Shown here one piece after another: positions 24,812 through 34,626 of a stretch of DNA of 64,000 bases; within the stretch, counting starts at the first letter, position 1, and each line of letters opens with the position of its first letter. The position numbers and the translations under genes are program-made. A model generated the notes under the pieces. That model had not been told where the DNA came from and did no database searches. It saw only the letters and a list, made by a program, of their open reading frames with translations. The DNA is from Acidobacteriota bacterium (GTDB lineage Bacteria > Acidobacteriota > Terriglobia > Terriglobales > SCQP01), in contig DAIDIE010000009.1 in the NCBI GenBank assembly GCA_027459505.1, forward strand, positions 1 to 64,000, written 5' to 3'.

Positions 24812-25009
24812 CAAATAAGGCGATTACGCAGGCACCCTAGCCCACTGTGAGCAGAATCTAACTGAGAGGCCTCCTAAACACGCCGGGTGCTCCACTCAAC
24901 GACGTTTGAGTGGGAAACACGCCAAGGTGAGCTGCGCCGCGACTGCCCACCCTAAGCCGCGCACTGTTCGCTCGTCATTTTTTGCGCCGCTGCTCCGGCG
25001 GCTCTGGCC

Positions 25010-27214
25010 TCACGGTTCTCGCAGGGTCAGCTCCGCGTTGCGCGCCTGGGGATGGACGGTCACACGAAACTCGCGGGTCTCCGGGTTATAGGTGAGCCGG
25101 TCCGCGGTTCCGCGGCGCATGCGCAATGTGGGCTTTTTGGCGGCGAAGCCGAACAGGGTTACCGCCGGTTCATTGGCCGCGAACACCACCTTCGCGGACA
25201 GGCCCTGGCGGCTGTCATGCAGGCTGGTGATGCGGGATTTCCCTGTGCCCACGAACTTGTCCGCGTCGCCCAGTAGGGCAATTCCGCTGGCGCCGGGAGA
25301 GGCGCAGACATCATAGGAGGCGTCCTCGGCGCCCAGCGCGCCGCTGTAGGCCGCGCCGGCGGCTACCAGTTGCGCGCCGTGGGAGAAATAGTCGTAAACG
25401 TACATCGGGCCGCGCAGTCCCACCGCGGCGGCGGTAAAGCGCACCGGGCCGCGGTCGGCGGCTCTGCGCGCGAAGGCGAACACATACGCGGTGCGCACGT
25501 TGCCCCGCTGGGTGAAGGTGGCCGCCAGGGTGGGAACGTGGGCGCCAAGCGCTCCATCCAGATAACTCTGGTCGAGCGGGACGAGGGGCGCGTCGGGCTT
25601 GATCAAGACGCCATCGGCGCGGACCGCTTGCATAAGGTTGACTTTGTTTTCTTTCCCGATGGCGTCGCCAAAGCCGACTGGGCCAGTGGAGAGCGTTTGC
25701 AGCAGCACCGCGTCTGCATCTGGACTGTCGCAGACGTCGGCCCAGGGATGGGCGCCCATGGCGGCGGCAAACTGCGAGGTAAAGACAAAGGGGTACCAGT
25801 GGGCGCGCAGGAAATGGTCGTTGCTGACGCGCGAGGTGGTGAGGTTGGAGAAGCGGCTCTCCTCCAGGATTTCGCTGGGCACCGGCATGCAGTACTGCAT
25901 GGTCATGTGGCGCGCCGCGAGGGCAGCCGCCATGTTGCGGAAGAACTGGCCGCCAAGGCCGGGGTGCGAGGCGAATCCGGAATAATGGCGGATCACATTG
26001 AGCCAGTCCTGCTCGTAGGTCACCACGCCGTTGCCGCGCAGATAGTTGGCCGTGCGGTTCCAATAGGCTGGATCGATGGGAGCGATGCCGGCGATGCGGT
26101 AACGCCTGTGGTAAGGGCTGCGCTGGCTGATCCAGCGTCCATGCACGACAAAGGGCATGCCACTCTGGTGGTGAAAGGCCAGCAGCCCATGGGGGAATAG
26201 CTGGCGGGAGGCGCGGTAGAGCCACACGCCCCCGTAAACGTTCCAGCGTGACAGCCGGAAATTGGGGTTTTTGGCCTTCAGCGGCGTGCCGTCATAAGAG
26301 ACGGGATCTTTCTGGTACCACCAGCTATCGAGCTGCAGATATCGCACGGGAATGCCTTGCCGCTTGAGGTGACGCAGTTCGGCGAGCAGGGTTCCGGTGT
26401 AGCCGAGTTGGGGATCGTAATGGTAGTAGTAAGTGGCGCCGTTATCGGTCCAGTAACCGAGGTAGCGCAGGCTGTCATCGGCGGTGTTGGAAGCGGCCAC
26501 GCGTCCGCTGAGCTTTTGCAGCAGGCTGCCCCAGGCGTCCATGGTGTGGCCGATGCCGTTTCCATAAACCAGCAGCGTGTGCTGCCGGAATCCATCCTCG
26601 ATCTGGTTGACGCCGCTATTCAACGAGACGGCCGCAGTGGTGAGACCGTCGCCGCGTAACGTGGCCACCTGGAAGTGATTGGCCGGGGAAAGCACCAAGG
26701 TATGGAAGTTCTGGTCGAACAATACCCAGGGCGTGGAGGCCTGGATGGCGCTGAACGCCGGGGGAGAGAAGGCGTGATTGGCGTAGCTGAGAACATGCAG
26801 TCCCGAGGGAAGCCGCTGAAAATCGGGAAAGGCAGAAATGGCGCCCGGCGAGAAATGCGCGCCCTGTGGATACCTGATCCAGAAGCTGACCGCTGGGGTT
26901 CGCGTGTAGGCGCGAATCGTGCCCTGGAGCGGAATCTGCCGCCGGCTCCAGCGCAGACGCACTTCGCGGTAGGGGCCCAGCCGGTCATGACCAGTGCGGA
27001 GGCTGACCTGTTGCAGGGCCGCGCCAGTGGCGCCCTGCAACACCCAGGCAGGTTCTCCCGGCTGCCGCAGTTGGAGGGTGTAGCGCCCCTGGGCCGCGTT
27101 CACGGTAACGCGCCAGGATTGCGCTCGCGCCGTAACGGAGGCGGCCAACAGGAACAGCGGCACGGCGGAAATGAACCCGTTTCGCAGTGTGAAACGCAGG
27201 GATCGGCGGAGCAT
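25010..27214 (-). CDS. Large secreted glycosidase-like protein (melibiase/GH36-like, tentative)
   Basis: 734 residues with a signal peptide (about 1-31, ending SVTARAQS). A beta-rich N-terminal domain precedes a probable TIM barrel: SLRYLGYWTDNGATYYY, VRYLQLDSWWYQKD, GVVTYEQDWLNVI, MTMQYCMPVPSEI and PWADVCDSPDADAV. The alternating YWTDNG and LQLDSWW blocks are reminiscent of alpha-galactosidase/raffinose-synthase-like (GH36 clan) proteins, where an Asp in such strands is catalytic. Gene, secretion and barrel character are well supported; the family and substrate are not. Confidence 0.6.
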   Translation of the reverse strand: MLRRSLRFTLRNGFISAVPLFLLAASVTARAQSWRVTVNAAQGRYTLQLRQPGEPAWVLQGATGAALQQVSLRTGHDRLGPYREVRLRWSRRQIPLQGTIRAYTRTPAVSFWIRYPQGAHFSPGAISAFPDFQRLPSGLHVLSYANHAFSPPAFSAIQASTPWVLFDQNFHTLVLSPANHFQVATLRGDGLTTAAVSLNSGVNQIEDGFRQHTLLVYGNGIGHTMDAWGSLLQKLSGRVAASNTADDSLRYLGYWTDNGATYYYHYDPQLGYTGTLLAELRHLKRQGIPVRYLQLDSWWYQKDPVSYDGTPLKAKNPNFRLSRWNVYGGVWLYRASRQLFPHGLLAFHHQSGMPFVVHGRWISQRSPYHRRYRIAGIAPIDPAYWNRTANYLRGNGVVTYEQDWLNVIRHYSGFASHPGLGGQFFRNMAAALAARHMTMQYCMPVPSEILEESRFSNLTTSRVSNDHFLRAHWYPFVFTSQFAAAMGAHPWADVCDSPDADAVLLQTLSTGPVGFGDAIGKENKVNLMQAVRADGVLIKPDAPLVPLDQSYLDGALGAHVPTLAATFTQRGNVRTAYVFAFARRAADRGPVRFTAAAVGLRGPMYVYDYFSHGAQLVAAGAAYSGALGAEDASYDVCASPGASGIALLGDADKFVGTGKSRITSLHDSRQGLSAKVVFAANEPAVTLFGFAAKKPTLRMRRGTADRLTYNPETREFRVTVHPQARNAELTLREP

Positions 27215-27325
27215 GGAGGAAGCATAACCGCAGTTTGGGAGAGGAGCGGGGAAATGACTGCGCCGGCTGTGAGCTGGCGGGTCGAGCGGCCGGGTCAGTC
27301 AGCGATGAGGGGTGCGGGGGCTGAC

Positions 27326-30037
27326 TTACACCCGCCGGGAGGCTTCCGCCTCGCTCCGCAGAGAGCGCTCCGGGACGGGTGCGAGGCTGAAGAAAATGCT
27401 GGCCCCTTCGCCGGGAGCGCTCTCCGCCCAGGCGGTACCGCCGTGACGTTTGACCACGCGGGAGACGGTGGCGAGACCGATGCCCGTGCCTTCAAACTCC
27501 ACCGCGCTGTGCAGGCGCTGGAAGGGCTGGAAGAGCTTGTGGGCGTAGTTCATGTCAAAGCCGACGCCGTTGTCGCGAACCACGAACACAGGAGTGCCAT
27601 TGTGTTGCCCGGCGGTAACCTCAATGCGCGCTGCAGGACGCTTACGCGTAAACTTCCAGGCGTTGCGCAGCAGGTTATCGAGCACGACGCGGAGCAAGCG
27701 TGGATCACCGTAGGCTTTGAGGCCCGGTGCGATGACGATCTCGGCGGAGCGATCGGGATCGGACTGCCGCAAGGATGCGGCCACTTCACCCGCCAGAGCG
27801 GTCACGTCGATTTCCTGGAGGCGCATCTCGGCGCGGGTGACGCGCGCCAGTTCCAGCAGATCGTCGATGAGCTGGTTCATCTGCACGGTGGCCGAGCGTA
27901 CCATTCCCAGCCACTCCACCGCCTGTGCATCCAGCTTGCCGGCGTAATCCTCCAGCACCGCCTCGGTAAAGCCCGAGATGGTGCGCAGCGGCGCGCGCAG
28001 GTCGTGGGAGACGGAATAGCTGAACGTCTCCAGCTCCTGCATGGCGACGCGCAACTCGGCGGTACGTTGTTGGACGCGTTCTTCCAGCTCGGCATTGAGG
28101 CGCTGCACCTCGCGCTGCTGGCGCGCGAGTTCGCGCTCGTTTTCGCTGGCGCGGCGCGCCTCCGAGCGTTCGCGCTGCACGGCCTTTTCCAGTTCCTGGC
28201 GCCGGTCCAGCAGTTGCAGAGTCAGCCGCTCCAGGTCCTGCTCCTGGCTGTCGAGTTCCCGCTGCAGGTGTTTGCGGGCCAGGCGCAGCGAGACCAGGTT
28301 GCTGACGCGCGCGCGCAACTCGTCGGCCAGAAACGGTTTCAGCAGGAAGTCCTGCGCGCCCTCGCGCAACAGGCGCACGCGCACGGTCTCGTCGGCTTTA
28401 GCGCTCAGGACCAGTACGGGGACGGAATATAAGGAGGCGCGCGAGCGCAGTTGCGCGAGCAAGTGCTCGCCGCTGCTGCCCGGCATCATGAGATCGGTGA
28501 CCACGACATCCGGTTCCACGCTGAGCGCGCTTTGCAGGGCGTCCTGGCCGTTCCAGCAGCTCACCACCCGGTAATCGGATGAAAGTGTTTCGACCAGAAA
28601 ACGATTCATGTCGGGGTGATCTTCGGCGATCAGCACCAGGGGCTTTTCGCTGCCGGCGGCGGCATTGGGCGCAGGCGCGGTATTGGGCGCGGGCGCGGCA
28701 TTTCCGGCGGCGTTGACGGTTGGCTGCCGATCCTTGGCGATCTGCCCGCGCAAAACTTCCACTTCTCCACGCGCGAGTTGTTGCAGGGCGGCGGTGGTTA
28801 CGGGAGCGGTTTTTAAACCGGCGCTTGGTTCGACGGTGGCGGCTGGCAGGCGCACGACAAAGCGGGCGCCGCCTTCGACGGCATCGCTGACCGATATCTC
28901 GCCGTTATGCAGCCTGGTGAACTCCTGAACAATAGCCAGGCCCAGGCCAGTGCCGCCGGTCTGGCGATCGGAACCTTCCTCCAGTTGCCGGAAGCGCTCG
29001 AATATGTGTACGCGGTCGTTGGGTGGAATGCCAGGGCCACTGTCGCGCACTTCGAAGCGCACCCAGCGCCGCTCTCCCGTATCTTCCGGCTGAACGCTGC
29101 AGCGGATACGGCCCCCAACCGGAGTGAACTTAAACGCGTTGCCGAGCAGATTCAGCAGGATGCGTTCCAGCTTGTTGCGGTCTCCGAGGAGGAGCACGCC
29201 ATTCTCCGCCTCTACTCCAAAGTCGATTTTCCGCTCGGATGCCAGCAGGCCAAAATGGCTGCTTACCAGATACAAGAGCTCGCCGGCATCGACCGGTTCC
29301 GCTTCCAGCCGGAGGCCGCCGGCATCCAGCTTGGATAAATCCAGCAGATCGTTGACATGTTTCAGTAATGTCTGAGCGTTGCGCTGGATAACCGTTAACT
29401 GAGGCTGGAAGGCTTGGGCCTGAGGAGCTTTCAAAAGCTGTTCGACTGGTCCAAGAATCAATGTTAGTGGCGTGCGCAGCTCATGGCTGACGTTGGAGAA
29501 GAATTGCGTTTTGAGCTGATCCAGCCGTTCCAGTTGCTGGTGCACCACGGTAAGTTCTTCGTGGGCTTGTTCGAGATGGCGTTTGCGCTGCTCGGAGGTT
29601 TCCGCATCCTGCAGCACCCGCAGGAGCTGGGGAATAACGCCAGGGAGCGCCACTGCGGTCGCCACAGAAGCCACCGCCGTAACCGCTTTGACTGCGCCCG
29701 AGAGCCAGTAAACCGGAATCCAGAGTGTCACCACGTCCATGAAGTGGGTTCCGGCGCAGGCCACGATGAACAGGCCAAAGGCCACAATGACCCAGCTAAA
29801 CGGCATCAAGCGGCGCGCCCGCCGGACTAAATAGGCCAGCAGGAAGGAAATCACCACATAGGAAATGCCGATCAACAGGTCGGAGACGGCATGCAGCCAG
29901 ATCAGCGGCGGCTGGAAATCAAAGCACATCCGATGGGGCATCAGATGGCGATCAGAAAGCAGGGCCGGGCTGGCCCAAATCCCAAGTACAACCAGGATGG
30001 CCGCTGTGATTGTCCAAGCGACTTTTCGGAAATTCAT
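27326..30037 (-). CDS. Dual histidine kinase with ethylene-receptor-like membrane domain
   Basis: A 903-residue membrane kinase. N-terminal helix, then three membrane segments (about 45-135) with LIWLHAVSDLLIGISY and FGLFIVACAGTHFMDV, matching the ethylene-binding domain of ETR1: D53, Y60, C94 and H98 align with ETR1 D25, Y32, C65 and H69, while P36 is replaced by S64. Next: kinase 1 with H185 in VSHELRTPL and an ATPase domain; a receiver with phosphoacceptor D515 in VVTDLMMPG; a coiled coil; kinase 2 with H678 in VSHDLRAPL and a second ATPase domain. ATG 30037 is preferred over TTG 30079. No partner regulator is adjacent. Ethylene binding is inference. Confidence 0.88.
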   Translation of the reverse strand: MNFRKVAWTITAAILVVLGIWASPALLSDRHLMPHRMCFDFQPPLIWLHAVSDLLIGISYVVISFLLAYLVRRARRLMPFSWVIVAFGLFIVACAGTHFMDVVTLWIPVYWLSGAVKAVTAVASVATAVALPGVIPQLLRVLQDAETSEQRKRHLEQAHEELTVVHQQLERLDQLKTQFFSNVSHELRTPLTLILGPVEQLLKAPQAQAFQPQLTVIQRNAQTLLKHVNDLLDLSKLDAGGLRLEAEPVDAGELLYLVSSHFGLLASERKIDFGVEAENGVLLLGDRNKLERILLNLLGNAFKFTPVGGRIRCSVQPEDTGERRWVRFEVRDSGPGIPPNDRVHIFERFRQLEEGSDRQTGGTGLGLAIVQEFTRLHNGEISVSDAVEGGARFVVRLPAATVEPSAGLKTAPVTTAALQQLARGEVEVLRGQIAKDRQPTVNAAGNAAPAPNTAPAPNAAAGSEKPLVLIAEDHPDMNRFLVETLSSDYRVVSCWNGQDALQSALSVEPDVVVTDLMMPGSSGEHLLAQLRSRASLYSVPVLVLSAKADETVRVRLLREGAQDFLLKPFLADELRARVSNLVSLRLARKHLQRELDSQEQDLERLTLQLLDRRQELEKAVQRERSEARRASENERELARQQREVQRLNAELEERVQQRTAELRVAMQELETFSYSVSHDLRAPLRTISGFTEAVLEDYAGKLDAQAVEWLGMVRSATVQMNQLIDDLLELARVTRAEMRLQEIDVTALAGEVAASLRQSDPDRSAEIVIAPGLKAYGDPRLLRVVLDNLLRNAWKFTRKRPAARIEVTAGQHNGTPVFVVRDNGVGFDMNYAHKLFQPFQRLHSAVEFEGTGIGLATVSRVVKRHGGTAWAESAPGEGASIFFSLAPVPERSLRSEAEASRRV

Positions 30038-30135
30038 AGCGAACTTGGGTCGACTCGAATTAGTTTGACGGAGTGGCAAACGGCAGTAGCTTCAGCATAG
30101 CACGGGCGCCGTTGGCGTTCTGCGCGGCATAGTGC

Positions 30136-31260
<1,125 letters not shown>

Positions 31261-31299
31261 TCATTTCTCCTGTGAGTGGCGGCCGCCGTGGTTGTGCCG

Positions 31300-32265
31300 C
31301 TAAGCCCACCAGACCTTGGGCTTTGGTTCCCGGATGATCAGTTGCCGTAGCAGGGTAGAGGCCTTTTCGAGGCCCTCATCCTGCGACATGAGGCTGTCTT
31401 CGTGCTCGATGCTGAGGACGCCATCGTATCCGGCCAGGCGCAGTGTGGAAATAAAGTTCGCCCACCAGTCCGCACCGTGCCCATAGCCGACCGTGCGAAA
31501 GATCCAGCCGCGATGGACTTCGTCCACGTACGGCTTGGTGTCGAGAACGCCGGTGCGGTTGCAAACCGAGTCGAAGATTTGGGTGTCTTTGGCATGGACA
31601 TGGAAGATTGCGCCCGCCTGCCCCAAAATACGGATCGCCTCAATCGGGTCGATGCGCTGCCAGAAGAGGTGGCTGGGATCGAAGTTGCAGCCGATGGCTT
31701 CACCGGCTTCCTGGCGGAGGCGAAGCATGGTCTCGGGGGAGTACACGACGAAGCCGGGGTGCATTTCAATGGCGACCTGGACACCGTGATCGGAGGCGAA
31801 GGCGGCCAGATCGCGCCAGTAGGGAATAACCTTTTGCTCCCATTGCCACTTCAGCAGATCGCTGTATTCCGGAGGCCAGGGGCAAGTGACCCAGTTGGGG
31901 TGTTGCGCCGTATCGCTGTCGCCAGGGCAGCCGGCAAAGTCGATGACCGTTCGTACCCCAAGCTTTTCCGCCAGCAGAATGGTCTGCCGGGTGGTGCCGG
32001 CAAAGGCTTCCCGGGTGCCTTGCTGTGGGTGGAGTGGATTGCCGTGGCAGCTCAGCGCGCTGATGCTGATGCCGCGGCTCTCCAACTCCGTGCGCAAGCG
32101 CTGCACCTGGGCGGGCTGCTCAAGCCAGCTCAGCTTGCAATGCGGATCTCCTGGATAGTTTCCTGTTCCCAACTCGACGGTGGTGAGCCCCAGGCCCAGA
32201 GCCTTGTCCAGAGCTTCGGTCAGACTGAGATTGCCCCAAAGGGCGGTGAAGACGCCAACCCGCAT
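31300..32265 (-). CDS. Sugar phosphate isomerase/epimerase (xylose-isomerase-like TIM barrel)
   Basis: 321-residue TIM barrel of the AP-endonuclease-2/IolE superfamily. Likely divalent-metal ligands are seen in order: Glu in VAIEMHPGF, Asp and His in NFDPSHLFW, His in FHVHAKD, and Glu in LSIEHEDS. ATG 32265 (MRVGVFTALWGN) follows a strong AGGAGG; the longer frame to 32523 is rejected. First gene of a two-gene leftward operon with the Gfo/Idh/MocA enzyme. Confidence 0.92.
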   Translation of the reverse strand: MRVGVFTALWGNLSLTEALDKALGLGLTTVELGTGNYPGDPHCKLSWLEQPAQVQRLRTELESRGISISALSCHGNPLHPQQGTREAFAGTTRQTILLAEKLGVRTVIDFAGCPGDSDTAQHPNWVTCPWPPEYSDLLKWQWEQKVIPYWRDLAAFASDHGVQVAIEMHPGFVVYSPETMLRLRQEAGEAIGCNFDPSHLFWQRIDPIEAIRILGQAGAIFHVHAKDTQIFDSVCNRTGVLDTKPYVDEVHRGWIFRTVGYGHGADWWANFISTLRLAGYDGVLSIEHEDSLMSQDEGLEKASTLLRQLIIREPKPKVWWA

Positions 32266-32536
32266 GCGCAAGTCCTCCTGTCGAGCTGTACTCACGATAA
32301 AGCAGCACCGGGTGAAAAGGGAAGTTGCCGTGCTGACTCCGTTGCCGCTGATAGCGTTGCGGGCGAATCCGGAGAGAGCGGCAACCCTGCCGCGGGTGGC
32401 TTTCGTTGCGGTTTTACGGTTTCCCCTCACGCCAGCGCTGGAAAACGGGTTTGGCTGGCCCACTTTCGCCCAAAGGAACAAACCCCCACTCTGCACCCTC
32501 GCATCAGTTGCTCTGTAGCGCAACGGGAGAAATTGG

Positions 32537-33346
32537 GTGACCAGAGAACCGAGTGGAGTTGAGGAGCTGCCGCCGCAAACGTGTGCCGCGGAGAGCGAGC
32601 GCGTGGCGATAGAGCAGCAGGTCGCCGCGCTGGGTGAGTGGTTTCAGAACCTGAATTTAAAAGGGGTGCAGACCGCCCCCCACCATTTTCTCGGCGACTA
32701 TCCGCAGATCAAATGGCGGCGTCTGGCCCCCTTCCTTCCGGAGAATCTGGAAGGCAAGAGCGTTCTTGAGGTGGGGTGCAACGCCGGATTTTACGCATTC
32801 GAGCTGAAGCGCCGCGGCGCGGGGCGGGTTTTGGCGGTGGATGCCGATGCCCGTTACCTCTCCCAGGCGCGCTTTGCGGCGCAGGTATTGGGGCTGGAGG
32901 TGGAGTTCCAGCAGGCCTCCGTCTACGACTTGGCGGGCTTACCGGAGAAGTTTGATTACGTGCTCTTTATGGGGCTGTTCTATCACCTGCGCTACCCCGT
33001 GTACGCGTTGGACATGCTGGTCAAGAAGGTTCGCGAGCGGATGATTTTTCAAAGTCTCATGCGGGGAGCGGAAGGCGGAGAGACTCCCCGCTCCGATTAT
33101 GACTTTTGGGACGACGCGCCGTTTGTGCAGCGCGGCTTCCCGTGCATGTACTTCATCGAACAAAGCTATGCTGGCGATCCCACGAATTGGTGGATTCCCA
33201 ATGCCGGCGCCATTCAGGGACTTCTGCGCAGTGCCGGTCTGCGGTTGTTAGAGCAGCCGGATCAGGACACCTGGATTTGCGAGCCGGATCCGGAACGAAC
33301 TCTCGCCGGTCCGGTATGGGACCGGGAATTGGCGGGTACGCTATGA
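32537..33346 (+). CDS. SAM-dependent methyltransferase (CmoB-like / DUF1698 type)
   Basis: 269-residue class I methyltransferase. SAM motif I is SVLEVGCNAGFYAFEL, motif II VLAVDADARYLSQARF; KWRRLAPFLP before it and DYVLFMGLFYHLRYPVYALD after it match the CmoB/DUF1698 group. It closely resembles methyltransferases found beside radical SAM genes in some polysaccharide-type clusters. GTG 32537 follows GGGAGA. Its stop overlaps the next gene's start (ATGA), so translation is coupled. The acceptor is unknown. Confidence 0.85.
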   Translation: MTREPSGVEELPPQTCAAESERVAIEQQVAALGEWFQNLNLKGVQTAPHHFLGDYPQIKWRRLAPFLPENLEGKSVLEVGCNAGFYAFELKRRGAGRVLAVDADARYLSQARFAAQVLGLEVEFQQASVYDLAGLPEKFDYVLFMGLFYHLRYPVYALDMLVKKVRERMIFQSLMRGAEGGETPRSDYDFWDDAPFVQRGFPCMYFIEQSYAGDPTNWWIPNAGAIQGLLRSAGLRLLEQPDQDTWICEPDPERTLAGPVWDRELAGTL

Positions 33347-34620
33347 AACGCAACGGACGAAGCCGGGTCGCGCGCACCGGCAACCGGGTCAGCAAACGCA
33401 GTGCGGAACGGATGGCCATCGCGTCGATGGATGCCGCGCCGCCCAAGCCAGCGGGTGCGCCGGGAAGGGCTGCCGGTACACCGGCGCTGCTGGAGTTTGG
33501 CTCGCCAGCGGCCCCCCGCCGCTCGCCGCAGCGCCGGGCATTGGTGCTGGGCGGCGCCGGGTTTATCGGTACCAACCTGTGCGCGCGTCTGCTGCAGAAC
33601 GGAGTACAGGTGACCGCCTTCGATAATCTTTCGCGTCCCGGCTCGGAGTTGCATTTGGGGCACCTGAAGGAATTGGGCGGCGGGCAGTTTCGGTTTCTGC
33701 GCGGTGATGTGCGCGACGCGGAAGCCGTGCTGGAAGCCGCCCGCGGACAGGATGAAATCTATCATCTCGCCGCGCAAGTCGCGGTCACCAGTTCCGTCGA
33801 GGATCCACGCGAAGACTTCGCCGTGAACGCGGGGGGAACGGTCAACATTCTGGAAGCGGCGCGCCGCCACGGGCGTAAGCCGTTTGTGCTGTTCACCTCT
33901 ACGAACAAGGTGTACGGCGCCATTGCCGAGCAGGGTTGCACAGTGCGGGCCAACCGCTACGAGGCCTGTCTCGGCGAAGGTATCAGCGAGCATCAGCCGC
34001 TCGACTTTCACTCCCCCTACGGCTGTTCCAAAGGCGCCGCCGACCAGTACATGCGCGACTATGCTCGCGTCTATGGCTTGCCCACGGTGGTCTTTCGCAT
34101 GAGCTGTATTTATGGTCCCCAGCAGTTTGGCACTGAAGACCAGGGCTGGGTGGCGCATTTCGCCTTGTGCGCGCTGCTGGACGAGCCGCTGACCATTTAC
34201 GGCGACGGGCGGCAGGTGCGCGATTTACTCTACGTCGACGATCTGGTGGAGGCGATGCAGACCGCCTACCATCAGCGGCAGCGGGTGGCTGGGCAGGTCT
34301 TCAATATGGGCGGGGGACGGGAGAATGCGCGCTCCCTGCTGGAAGTGATTGCCCAGTTGCGGCAGCTCTCCGGCCGCCCGATGGATGTGCAACATGGGCC
34401 ATGGCGGGTCGGCGACCAGCGGATTTACATCAGCGACACCCGGCGCTTCCAGCGGGAAACCGGCTGGCGCGCGCAGGTTGACGCGGACCGGGGCGTCAGG
34501 CGTCTGTATCAATGGCTTTCCGATCACCACGCCATGGTGCGGGCAGTGCGGGGTGCGCCTGCCACCCGCGTTCCGTCGTCGATTTACCAGGAGACCGGCA
34601 GCCGTGTTCTGGCCGGCTAA
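33343..34620 (+). CDS. NAD-dependent nucleotide-sugar epimerase (CDP-paratose 2-epimerase-like)
   Basis: 425-residue extended short-chain dehydrogenase. Rossmann motif GGAGFIG at 70-76, catalytic YGCSK (Y226, K230), STNKVYG, and VVFRMSCIYGPQQFGTEDQG followed by VAHF, a stretch typical of CDP-paratose/tyvelose 2-epimerases. A 66-residue basic, Ala/Pro-rich N-terminal extension is unusual; a start at 33412 would remove a third of it. ATG 33343 overlaps the methyltransferase stop. Substrate assignment is by similarity only. Confidence 0.87.
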   Translation: MKRNGRSRVARTGNRVSKRSAERMAIASMDAAPPKPAGAPGRAAGTPALLEFGSPAAPRRSPQRRALVLGGAGFIGTNLCARLLQNGVQVTAFDNLSRPGSELHLGHLKELGGGQFRFLRGDVRDAEAVLEAARGQDEIYHLAAQVAVTSSVEDPREDFAVNAGGTVNILEAARRHGRKPFVLFTSTNKVYGAIAEQGCTVRANRYEACLGEGISEHQPLDFHSPYGCSKGAADQYMRDYARVYGLPTVVFRMSCIYGPQQFGTEDQGWVAHFALCALLDEPLTIYGDGRQVRDLLYVDDLVEAMQTAYHQRQRVAGQVFNMGGGRENARSLLEVIAQLRQLSGRPMDVQHGPWRVGDQRIYISDTRRFQRETGWRAQVDADRGVRRLYQWLSDHHAMVRAVRGAPATRVPSSIYQETGSRVLAG

Positions 34621-34626
34621 ACGCCT

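Larger units (their letters stand above)
23576..25009. other. 1.4-kb gene-free repeat region
   Basis: No supported gene. From left to right it holds repeat C3 (23752-23797), a lipoprotein-signal-like fragment in a plus frame (about 23810-23900, reading RLCLAAFTLAVGSCAGCGG, then a stop), hairpins at 23985-24011, 24173-24206 and 24892-24913, heptamers at 24057-24085, repeat A copy 3 and repeat B copy 2. All long frames through it are conserved-repeat artefacts. Confidence 0.7.

Noticed and set aside
24370-24840. Plus-strand frame over repeats A and B in the island
   Set aside because: Its peptide (…SQVEGREI…) recurs because repeat B recurs (inverted at 20.6 kb); this is a repeat artefact, not a conserved protein.
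31402-32562. 386-residue plus-strand frame
   Set aside because: Antisense to the isomerase gene, which has metal-site motifs and a strong Shine-Dalgarno on the other strand.
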